Part shown: one piece after another, positions 1 through 5,217 of the stretch
Position numbering within the stretch: position 1 is the stretch's first letter
How the letters are laid out: every line of letters starts with the position of its first letter
Assembly (NCBI GenBank): GCA_002432565.1
Contig: DJFP01000145.1
Coordinates: 1 to 5,790 of the forward strand
Direction of reading: 5' to 3'
DNA: 5,790 bases
DNA from: Flavobacteriales bacterium UBA5869
GTDB taxonomy: Bacteria > Bacteroidota > Bacteroidia > Flavobacteriales_D > Crocinitomicaceae
Made by a program: the position numbers and the translations under genes
Notes under the pieces: model-generated
Database searches by the model: none
The model's input: only the letters and a program-made list of their open reading frames with translations
What the model was told of the DNA's origin: nothing

Positions 1-897
1 GCAAGTTCGGTTAATCCCGGGAATAGTTACGGGTGCTTGAGTACTTCCCCAAACCCAAGCTGGTATTACCTGGAAATCGCTACAGGAGGAACTTTGACTG
101 TTGATATTACAGCCGGTTCGGATGTGGATTTTGCCATCTGGGGACCATTTGCCAATGTTTCTGCCGGAACATCTGCCTGTAACACTTATGGGGCTCCGCT
201 TGATTGCTCGTATTCTACATCAGCGATAGAGCAGGTAAATTTACCTGGCGTTGCTACCGGACAGGTATATGTGCTTTTGGTGACTAATTATGCAAATACT
301 GTTCAAACGATTACTTTAAACAATGCCGGGGGATCAGCAACCACAAACTGTGCGATTGTCATGCCTGTTGGATATTCTGCCTGGAATGCCACAAGTAAGT
401 CAGGAGAAGTGCGCCTAAGCTGGACAACCGAATCGGAAATGAACAATGATTATTTTGCTGTGCAGAGATCAACAGATGGACTGATCTGGGAAACACTCGG
501 AATGATAGAAGGTGCAGGAACAAGTTCAGATCCGGTTAGTTACAGCTACACAGACAGTTCGCCCGACAAGGGAATTAATTATTACCGCCTGAAACAAACG
601 GATTACGATGGTCAATCTGTTTTAAGTCCTGTTCTGTCGGTGAAAGTTTCTCTGGCAAACGAGCATTTTGTTTCTCCGAATCCTACAAAGGCTTTTGCTT
701 TCGTTGGTGAAAATGGACACGTGAAAATTACAGCTGTTGAACTTGTTGACAATATCGGCAGGGTACAGGAAGTACCTTTTAGCTCGGTAGAGGGAGGAGT
801 TAATGTGGATTGCCGTTCGGTAAGCAAAGGAACCTACTTTTTGAGAATCACGGATGAATTGGGGGAATCAGGTTCTTCCATACTTGTTGTGGAATAA
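1..897 (+). CDS. T9SS-secreted surface protein, C-terminal part (5' end outside window)
   Basis: The frame is open from the first base, so this is the last 298 residues of a longer protein. A TTG at 37 is internal and not a credible start. Three regions are visible. Residues about 1-120 form a beta-rich domain with the pattern NPGNSYGCL, NPSWYYLEI, DVDFAIWGPF and DCSYS, often seen in Bacteroidota secreted proteins and resembling a prepeptidase C-terminal-type jelly roll (inference). Residues about 125-220 look like the fibronectin III-like linker common in T9SS cargo (RLSWTTESEMNNDYFAVQRS, then YYRLKQTDYDG). Residues about 223-298 are a T9SS type A sorting domain, starting at FVSPNP and ending KGTYFLRITD...SSILVVE. 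The protein is therefore probably exported across the outer membrane and attached to the surface or released. Its activity is unknown because any catalytic or adhesive domain lies upstream. The stop is TAA at 895-897, with no convincing terminator after it. Confidence 0.88.
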   Translation, partial: ASSVNPGNSYGCLSTSPNPSWYYLEIATGGTLTVDITAGSDVDFAIWGPFANVSAGTSACNTYGAPLDCSYSTSAIEQVNLPGVATGQVYVLLVTNYANTVQTITLNNAGGSATTNCAIVMPVGYSAWNATSKSGEVRLSWTTESEMNNDYFAVQRSTDGLIWETLGMIEGAGTSSDPVSYSYTDSSPDKGINYYRLKQTDYDGQSVLSPVLSVKVSLANEHFVSPNPTKAFAFVGENGHVKITAVELVDNIGRVQEVPFSSVEGGVNVDCRSVSKGTYFLRITDELGESGSSILVVE

Positions 898-1008
898 ATG
901 TATAGAAATGAGCGTTTGACCGGATTTTCGACCAGGCGTTCAGATCATCCCTGCTTTATCCCTAAAAAAGAGAGGGCTAAACCGATTTACCTGAATTTAC
1001 TGTGTTTA

Positions 1009-1043
1009 TTGCTGGTTTCCCGCGATTTTCCGTTGTAATTTTG
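1009..1043 (+). promoter_or_regulatory. Bacteroidota-type promoter of the EEP gene
   Basis: TAATTTTG at 1036-1043 is an exact match to the Bacteroidota -7 consensus TAnnTTTG. A TTG at 1009-1011 could be the -33 element. The gap of 24 bases is slightly longer than the usual spacing of about 19-23, so the -33 assignment is weak. The -7 box ends only four bases before the ATG at 1048, so transcription would start at or within a few bases of the start codon. The message would be leaderless or nearly so, and there is no Shine-Dalgarno sequence. Confidence 0.55.
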
Positions 1044-1047
1044 CCGG

Positions 1048-2787
1048 ATGAAATACGTTTTATTCGCTCTTTTACTTGCTCTTGGAATCACTGCCTCGGC
1101 TCAAACCGTTCCTGTGCGCATTGTCTCCTACAACCTGTTGAACTTTCCAAATGGACGCAACGATTGTGGTAGCAGTAATGTCAATCTCCCCAACCGGGCA
1201 GATTCCCTGCGTAAGATCATGCAGTACCTGAAGCCGGATATCTTGGCGGGATGCGAAATCCAGACGGCAGCGGGCTGTGACAGCGTTTTGAACCGGGCTT
1301 TGAATGTCTTCGGGACCACGCATTACCAACGCGCGCAATGGGTGAATAATTCTGCGGGGGGCGATTTGCAGAACATGTTGTTTTACAACGCATCCAAACT
1401 GACTCTGAAAGAACAGCGCATTATCCAAACTTATCCGCGTGATATCAATCACTACATCTTGTATGTAAACGACGCAACTTTGCCGCAGCATCACGATACC
1501 TGTTTCATAGAAGTGTTCATGTGCCATTTGAAAGCGGGAAGTGCGAGTGCGGATCAGGCTGATCGTGCGGCTCAAACCCAGCTGCTTCGCTCGGTGCTGG
1601 ACGAAAGACCGCAGGGACGTCATTTATTTGTTTGCGGTGATTTGAATACGTACCGCAGCACCGAAGTATGCTATCAAAACCTGGTAAGCGGAGCTGCAAA
1701 TTTCCTGAAAGATCCGATCAACATACCCGGAAACTGGACAAACAACAGTTCGTTCGCAGCAATCCATACACAATCTCCGCGTGTAAGCGGTTCCACCGAT
1801 TGTGGTGTTACCGGCGGATTGGATGACCGTTTTGACCATATTTTAGTGTCGCAGAACGTCATGAACGGAGCGAACCTGCTTCAGTACAACACCGGTTCCT
1901 ACAAAGCGATCGGTAATGATGGGAACCATTACAACCAAAGTATCCTGGCGGGAACAAATTCCCAGTACCCGGATTCAGTAGTGCGCGCCTTGTATTATTC
2001 CTCCGACCACTTGCCGGTAAAAATGGACGTAACAGTTACTATTCCTGCGAGTAACGGCCTGAACCTGACATTGACCTATGCGGGCAGCGGATGTCAAACC
2101 GGAGGTACTAGCGTAACCGTTCACCCGAACTTAGGTCAGGGACCTTATTCATATCAATGGAGTGCAAATACCGGTTCACAAACAACCCCAACAGCATCGA
2201 ATCTTCAGGAAGGGAGTTACTGTGTGACCGTCACAGACAATAACGGATTGACAGACCAGGTTTGCTTCGAAATAGCATCTGCCGAGCCAATCAGTGCCAG
2301 TGGTTTTCCAGGAATGGATGAAGGAACTTGTAACGGAGAAACATTTGTCGTTGCTACGGGCGGTAATGCTCCGTATACCTACCAGTGGAATGATCCACAA
2401 AATCAGACTACTGCAACGGCAGTGAATTTGTGCGCGGGAACATACACATGCGTCATTACAGATCAAAACGGCTGTTCACTTACGGTCCAGACAACCGTTT
2501 TTTCAAATACGACATCCTTAAAGGAACTATTTGCAGGCACAGACTTCACACTTTTCCCGAATCCGGCGGCGGCAAGCGTAACACTTCGGTGTGAGAATGC
2601 ATTTGAATTGGGAGTAATTGAACTGAGAATACTAAGCGTTTCAGGAGAAATCGTAAAAACAGATGCAGTTGATTTCTCAAATAGCAAAGAGGTAAGCATT
2701 CCATTGTCAGACCTGGAGAACGGGGTTTATTTCGTGGAACTGGAGAAGGATGGAGTGTTGATCCAAAGAATGCTTGTCAAACAGTAA
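1048..2787 (+). CDS. Secreted endonuclease/exonuclease/phosphatase-family enzyme with SprB-like repeats and T9SS sorting domain
   Basis: This is a complete 579-residue protein. Residues 1-18 are a signal peptide with likely cleavage at ASA|QT. Residues about 22-330 are a metal-dependent EEP (DNase I-like) fold. Expected catalytic and metal residues are all present: N29 (SYNLLNF), E70 (GCEIQ), H160 (CHLKAG), D198 and N200 (CGDLNTY), D263 (DRFDHILVS) and the D320-H321 pair (SSDHLPV). The family cleaves phosphodiester or phosphomonoester bonds; the substrate here is not determined, with extracellular nucleic acid the likeliest guess. Residues about 338-485 hold two SprB-like beta repeats (PYSYQWS...YCVTVTDNNG and PYTYQWN...YTCVITDQNG, 76 residues apart). 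Residues 500-579 are a T9SS type A sorting domain (LFPNP...NGVYFVELEKDG). The mature protein has 16 cysteines, eight in the enzyme domain, which fits oxidative folding outside the cytoplasm. The ATG start is supported by the signal peptide and the promoter just upstream. Confidence 0.93.
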   Translation: MKYVLFALLLALGITASAQTVPVRIVSYNLLNFPNGRNDCGSSNVNLPNRADSLRKIMQYLKPDILAGCEIQTAAGCDSVLNRALNVFGTTHYQRAQWVNNSAGGDLQNMLFYNASKLTLKEQRIIQTYPRDINHYILYVNDATLPQHHDTCFIEVFMCHLKAGSASADQADRAAQTQLLRSVLDERPQGRHLFVCGDLNTYRSTEVCYQNLVSGAANFLKDPINIPGNWTNNSSFAAIHTQSPRVSGSTDCGVTGGLDDRFDHILVSQNVMNGANLLQYNTGSYKAIGNDGNHYNQSILAGTNSQYPDSVVRALYYSSDHLPVKMDVTVTIPASNGLNLTLTYAGSGCQTGGTSVTVHPNLGQGPYSYQWSANTGSQTTPTASNLQEGSYCVTVTDNNGLTDQVCFEIASAEPISASGFPGMDEGTCNGETFVVATGGNAPYTYQWNDPQNQTTATAVNLCAGTYTCVITDQNGCSLTVQTTVFSNTTSLKELFAGTDFTLFPNPAAASVTLRCENAFELGVIELRILSVSGEIVKTDAVDFSNSKEVSIPLSDLENGVYFVELEKDGVLIQRMLVKQ

Positions 2788-2804
2788 CTAGAGACAAGGA
2801 CTAT
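2786..2804 (+). repeat. Short GAC-type repeat overlapping the stop codon of the EEP gene
   Basis: AACTAGAGAC at 2786-2795 begins on the second base of the TAA stop and recurs exactly at 3877-3886. It is followed by AAGGACTAT, a second GAC-containing unit. It appears to be a short member of the degenerate repeat family seen at 3883-4018 and 5124-5217. In this gene the copy is too short to fold by itself. Ten bases shared twice in the window is modest evidence; the similar position at a gene end strengthens it. Confidence 0.45.
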
Positions 2805-2829
2805 ACGTTGATTTTTTGTAACTTCCGGT

Positions 2830-3093
2830 ATGACGAAAGAACAACTTTTAGAATCGTATTTAACTAATCTCAGCAAAAAATTGAATGAGGTGAATTACCA
2901 TTCTGCTAACAGGGAAGAATTGGCTGAGTTGGTATTTGCCATCAAGTACCAAATGAGCCAGCGCTTGAATGAACATTTCCAACAGCATTTCATCGACGAC
3001 CTTTCCGATGAAGAAATAACCGCATTTTTTGAATCAGTAAAGAAAGGGGCTGATGAGATTATTGCGGCGCTCCCGGTGAATTTTTTGGATTAA
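2830..3093 (+). CDS. Small helical protein of unknown function
   Basis: An 87-residue open frame with an ATG start, TAA stop and no signal peptide, membrane segment or cysteine. The sequence is polar and mainly acidic and looks alpha-helical: residues about 2-20 (KEQLLESYLTNLSKKL), 25-52 (a long heptad-like stretch with NREELAELVFAIKYQMSQRL) and 57-82 (DDLSDEEITAFFESVKKGADEII). A compact cytoplasmic helical bundle or a small binding partner is plausible, but I recognise no family. It lies 42 bases after the EEP gene in the same direction. The upstream bases carry TAACTTCC at 2819-2826, a partial match to the TAnnTTTG -7 box, three bases before the ATG, so it may have its own promoter. Coding is supported by the clean frame and amphipathic helices. 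Confidence 0.72.
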   Translation: MTKEQLLESYLTNLSKKLNEVNYHSANREELAELVFAIKYQMSQRLNEHFQQHFIDDLSDEEITAFFESVKKGADEIIAALPVNFLD

Positions 3094-3157
3094 TTTCTGC
3101 AAAATAAAGATGGTGCGTGATTTCATAATTATGTTCCTGCCAGCAGGCACTCTTATC

Positions 3158-3283
3158 TTGCCGCGGATGCACAGATTTTTGAGGCGCTTACCAGCCGCCT
3201 TTCGGGTTTATATATAATTGGATAATTATAAAATAAAAAAGCGAGACCGGTAGGCTCGCTCATAATCTGTGCATCAGTGGTAA
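3158..3283. repeat. REP-like inverted-repeat element between convergent genes
   Basis: GATGCACAGATT at 3166-3177 and AATCTGTGCATC at 3264-3275 are a perfect 12-base inverted repeat, 86 bases apart. Similarity continues outward with 5 of 8 matches (TTGCCGCG against TTACCACT), giving about 20-base ends. Inside are a small stem (AGGCG 3182-3186 with CGCCT 3196-3200), a very AT-rich stretch (about 3206-3240) and the intrinsic terminator at 3235-3260. It has no coding capacity. The layout resembles a non-autonomous palindromic element of the REP or MITE kind. No target-site duplication was seen, so mobility is inference. Confidence 0.55.
3235..3260 (-). terminator. Intrinsic terminator, second of two after the SRPBCC gene
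   Basis: Read on the minus strand, AGCGAGCC pairs with GGTCTCGCT (one bulged base, TACC loop) and runs directly into six T residues (3235-3240) and further AT-rich DNA. The plus-strand side has no T run, so it is directional for the minus strand. It lies about 30 bases beyond the terminator at 3282-3307 and inside the inverted-repeat element, so it could be a back-up terminator. Confidence 0.75.
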
Positions 3284-3307
3284 AACAAAAAGCCGATTAC
3301 TCGGCTT
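3282..3307 (-). terminator. Intrinsic terminator overlapping the stop codon of the SRPBCC gene
   Basis: On the minus strand AAGCCGA (3307-3301) pairs perfectly with TCGGCTT (3296-3290) around the four-base loop GTAA (3300-3297), followed by TTTGTTTT. The TAA stop codon of the SRPBCC gene lies within the loop, and GUAA fits the GNRA tetraloop rule. The last two sense codons (GCC GAG) are in the stem. It has no T run on the plus strand. Confidence 0.82.
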
Positions 3308-3839
3308 CTATCATTCGTTTCATATTTTCTAATCCTTCCTGGAAATCCTTTCCAATGGCATTCTCCATGTTGAAGAAAAGCATAAAGGCATTGAACGGCC
3401 ACGGAGTTTTGCTGGTGAATCCCCAGGCAACGCGTGTATGTTCATCCCCTTCAGCAGCTACCGTGAAATAAGCATTTGCAATACTTTTCATGGGTTTTAG
3501 GAAACGCAATTCAGTTTCGATGCGTTGATTCGGGATCAGTTTTTTGATCTCCTGTTCTCCTTCACCCACTTGTTTGTGGTCACTTTCCCATTTGGAAGTG
3601 AATCCGACGGTTTTATCTTCTCCGATAAATGTCAGCTTCATGTTTGGATCCAGCTGGGTCCATTTGCTCCATTGGTTTTGTTTTTTCAGCGATGTCAGGA
3701 AATCATACGTTTCAGGCAGTGGTTTGTTGACTGTAATGGTACGCTCTACGGCAAAATCTTTCTTGCTGAAAGCAGCAATTACTAATACAAGGGCAATCAA
3801 TCCACCGATCGCACCCAGAATAATCCAAACAATCATCAT
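3297..3839 (-). CDS. SRPBCC (polyketide cyclase/START-like) family protein with N-terminal membrane anchor
   Basis: A complete 180-residue protein. Residues about 2-24 (VWIILGAIGGLIALVLVIAAF) form one membrane segment, followed by SKKDF, so it is probably an anchored protein. Residues about 28-178 match the SRPBCC helix-grip fold in style: an opening strand FAVERTITVNKPLPETYDFL, a helix with NQWSKWTQLDPN, strands containing FTSKWESDHKQVGEGEQEI and RIETELRFLKP, the closing strand HTRVAWGFTSK, and a long final helix (FQEGLENMKRMIE). The fold binds hydrophobic ligands in a central cavity; ligand and role here are unknown. Two ATG codons lie in tandem (3837-3839 and 3834-3836); I chose the first, and the choice changes one residue. 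The upstream sequence is A/T-rich without a clear TAnnTTTG box. The gene ends inside its own terminator hairpin and lies 169 bases after the lipoprotein gene on the same strand. Confidence 0.87.
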   Translation of the reverse strand: MMIVWIILGAIGGLIALVLVIAAFSKKDFAVERTITVNKPLPETYDFLTSLKKQNQWSKWTQLDPNMKLTFIGEDKTVGFTSKWESDHKQVGEGEQEIKKLIPNQRIETELRFLKPMKSIANAYFTVAAEGDEHTRVAWGFTSKTPWPFNAFMLFFNMENAIGKDFQEGLENMKRMIEAE

Positions 3840-3882
3840 AAGCTTTAATTTTGTGTAAATAAACGATTTTTTTAAAAACTAG

Positions 3883-3910
3883 AGACGCAAGACATTGGAC
3901 CAAAGACATG
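3883..3910. repeat. Heptad repeat array (AGACNNN, four units)
   Basis: Four consecutive 7-base units, AGACGCA, AGACATT, GGACCAA and AGACATG, place GAC at 3884, 3891, 3898 and 3905, exactly seven bases apart. The units are in the opposite orientation to the array at 3973-4018, so the two arrays form an imperfect inverted pair across the gap. Between the arrays I see only the hairpin at 3947-3982 and AT-rich sequence. Confidence 0.6.
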
Positions 3911-3946
3911 ATTTGAACAATCAAAATCACTTTTAGCCTTATAAAT

Positions 3947-3982
3947 TCAAGACTGGTTGGTTTCACCCAGTTTAAGTCTTGA
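3947..3982. other. Stem-loop in the gap between lipoprotein and SRPBCC genes
   Basis: TCAAGACT (3947-3954) and AGTCTTGA (3975-3982) form a perfect 8-base stem with a 20-base loop. The arms are themselves members of the GACTT repeat family. There is no T run next to it on either strand, so it does not look like a stand-alone intrinsic terminator. It may be the inner part of the larger foldback at 3866-4018. Confidence 0.45.
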
Positions 3983-4018
3983 TTCTTTTGTCTATAGTCT
4001 TAAAAGTCTTAATGTCTC
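3973..4018 (-). repeat. 8-base ARGACTTT repeat array overlapping the stop of the lipoprotein gene
   Basis: Read on the minus strand from 4018 the units are GAGACATT, AAGACTTT, a single T, AAGACTAT and AGACAAAA, then five unlike bases and AAGACTTA. The first units include the last codons and the TAA stop of the lipoprotein gene. The 15-base segment AGACATTAAGACTTT (4017-4003) is identical to 5216-5202, where it covers the end of the HD gene in the same phase. Confidence 0.62.
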
Positions 4019-5094
4019 GTAGTAATTTCCCAATTCTCTGTTTGGTCCGGGTTTCTCGTCTGATCGATAATCAGTCTGAAGGATGTTTTTCCTTTTTCCT
4101 GGTTGGTAATTAAGCGGAATGTGAAGCCATCCAGATCAATCGCTTCTTCGGATGGATCTATGTCCGTGAAATAGCTTTGAATGGCCGTAATCTCTTTCTC
4201 AAGCGAAGTATTATTCTTCAAATATTCCAGGAAACGGTCTCTTTTCTGACGGATGAATTCCTTGTTTTTTCCGTTGTAAGCGAATGTTGCATCCAAAACA
4301 AGGTTCAGGTTATCGCATCCTGAAAAATCCGCCGAAAATGCAAAATCTTTGTTGGTGAATTTCTCGTGTACCGATTCCGTGTAATTGTGTATGTCGATTG
4401 TCCGGGTTACTTCTGATCCACGGAAAAGCTGTTTGTTTTTCCATTTTGCCAGTTCACACTCTTCGAGGTAGCTTTCTTCGTACACATTCCCGTTTTTGTA
4501 TGTAAAGGTCAAATTGGTAGCTCCTAAAGGTTCATCATCTTCCGGCATATAGGTCCTGTAATTCTGAGTTGCCTCTACTTTTAATTTCCCCTTCTTATAG
4601 CTGTTAATTTCCAGGATGTTGTAGGAAAATGCCGCATAGGTCAGAATTTCGTGCCTTTGCGCAATTCGGTCATCCGGTCCCATGATGAGGTACAAAATTT
4701 CCGAATTGGTATTCGCATTCCCTCCGAGCATTCCTTCCGAAGTGCGTGTCACGATGTAATCCGTCAATCCATCGTGATTCAGATCTTCAGCCGCAATTTG
4801 GCTATAACTGACTTCGTAAGGATCACCGTCGTTTTTAAATGAAACCGAATGATTTTTATAGTCCACCTTTGCTTTTCGGTCGTCTTTTGCTTCTTCGTCA
4901 ACAAGGAACTTCAGGATATCGAATACTTCTTTGTCTTGCAATGCAACTATTGGTTCATCCTTTACCGGAGTGTCTGCTTTCTTTTTTTTGGGGAGATCTT
5001 TGTTCCCGGAATTACTGCAGGCAGATAGAAGTAGTATTCCAGAGAGCAAAAAGCCCTTGGTAATTAGAAGTTTCAATGGCATTTTAGTATTCAT
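4009..5094 (-). CDS. Lipoprotein of unknown function with calcium-loop-like motif
   Basis: A complete 361-residue protein. Residues 1-25 are a lipoprotein signal peptide with lipobox LSA-C26, so the mature protein is lipid-anchored. The residues after C26 (SNSGNKD) do not match the acidic surface-export signal known for Bacteroidota lipoproteins, so a periplasm-facing position is the better guess. A charged linker (KKKK at 36-39) leads to a domain from about residue 52. DLNHDGLTD at 104-112 has the D-x-N-x-D-G-x-x-D spacing of calcium loops in FG-GAP/VCBS-type and EF-hand-like proteins, followed by the strand YIVTRTSEG. The rest (about 115-361) is mixed alpha/beta and I recognise no family. 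ATG at 5094 is chosen; a second Met at codon 5 would also leave a usable signal peptide. It follows the HD gene by 113 bases on the same strand. Its last codons and stop lie in a repeat shared with that gene. Confidence 0.82.
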   Translation of the reverse strand: MNTKMPLKLLITKGFLLSGILLLSACSNSGNKDLPKKKKADTPVKDEPIVALQDKEVFDILKFLVDEEAKDDRKAKVDYKNHSVSFKNDGDPYEVSYSQIAAEDLNHDGLTDYIVTRTSEGMLGGNANTNSEILYLIMGPDDRIAQRHEILTYAAFSYNILEINSYKKGKLKVEATQNYRTYMPEDDEPLGATNLTFTYKNGNVYEESYLEECELAKWKNKQLFRGSEVTRTIDIHNYTESVHEKFTNKDFAFSADFSGCDNLNLVLDATFAYNGKNKEFIRQKRDRFLEYLKNNTSLEKEITAIQSYFTDIDPSEEAIDLDGFTFRLITNQEKGKTSFRLIIDQTRNPDQTENWEITTRH

Positions 5095-5123
5095 ACTAGC
5101 TTGGTTCGATTTTTTGGGATATA

Positions 5124-5155
5124 TAAGACTAAAGGATATTAAGATGTTAGGACTG
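5124..5155 (+). repeat. 8-base repeat array (four units) upstream of the lipoprotein gene
   Basis: Four consecutive 8-base units on the plus strand are TAAGACTA, AAGGATAT, TAAGATGT and TAGGACTG. They are degenerate copies of the unit in the array at 5178-5217 but in the opposite orientation. Compared with the reverse complement of that array, 22 of 32 bases match, with the outer TAAGACT and inner TAGGACT segments perfect. The array is 30 bases before the lipoprotein start codon, where promoter elements would be expected; I see no TAnnTTTG match there. Confidence 0.55.
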
Positions 5156-5177
5156 AATGTTTTGTTTCATAAAAATT

Positions 5178-5217
5178 AAAGTCCTAAAATCCTGAAGTCT
5201 CAAAGTCTTAATGTCTG
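5178..5217 (-). repeat. 8-base ARGACTTT array (five units) overlapping the stop of the HD gene
   Basis: On the minus strand from 5217 five contiguous 8-base units run without slippage: CAGACATT, AAGACTTT, GAGACTTC, AGGATTTT and AGGACTTT. The first two cover the last codons and the TAA stop of the HD gene. With the inverted array at 5124-5155 it forms an imperfect foldback around a 22-base AT-rich spacer. No T run follows on the minus strand beyond the foldback, so intrinsic termination is not obvious. Confidence 0.65.

Larger units (their letters stand above)
3866..4018 (-). terminator. Possible long foldback terminator after the lipoprotein gene
   Basis: On the minus strand the array at 4018-3973 can pair with the inverted array at 3910-3883: GAGAC with GTCTC, AAGAC with GTCTT, then GAC with GTC, separated by small internal loops. 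The perfect 8-base stem at 3947-3982 sits inside. The outer stem is followed by TAGTTTTT. This could end transcription or protect a 3' end. The pairing is interrupted and the loop is long, so this is inference and no ordinary compact terminator is seen here. Confidence 0.3.

Noticed and set aside
37..39. TTG as the start of the first gene
   Set aside because: The frame is open to base 1 and the preceding residues (NPGNSYGC) belong to the same domain, so the gene continues upstream.
955..981. Hairpin TTTATCCCT / AGGGCTAAA after the first gene as a terminator
   Set aside because: The stem has a mismatch in its middle and a 9-base A-rich loop, and no T run follows, so termination is not supported.
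3124..3133. CATAATTATG, a perfect 10-base palindrome, as an operator
   Set aside because: AT-rich palindromes of this length arise by chance, and it lies after a gene end with no promoter nearby.
3136..3200. Small stems at 3136-3147 and 3182-3200 as plus-strand terminators of the 87-residue gene
   Set aside because: The first has too tight a loop and only about four pairs; the second has five pairs and a weak, GC-interrupted tail. Neither has a proper T run.
3845..3852. TAATTTTG on the plus strand, an exact match to the -7 consensus
   Set aside because: It points away from the SRPBCC gene and no supported plus-strand gene follows, only array and stem-loop sequence. In an AT-rich gap one chance match is expected.
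3544..3858. A 104-residue open frame on the plus strand opposite the SRPBCC gene
   Set aside because: It is antisense to a clear SRPBCC protein, has an unnatural composition and no start signal. Other long antisense frames over the EEP gene (for example 1072-1623) were dismissed for the same reason.
5124..5217. The repeat arrays as a CRISPR locus
   Set aside because: Units are 7-8 bases and contiguous with no unique spacers, and no cas genes are present.
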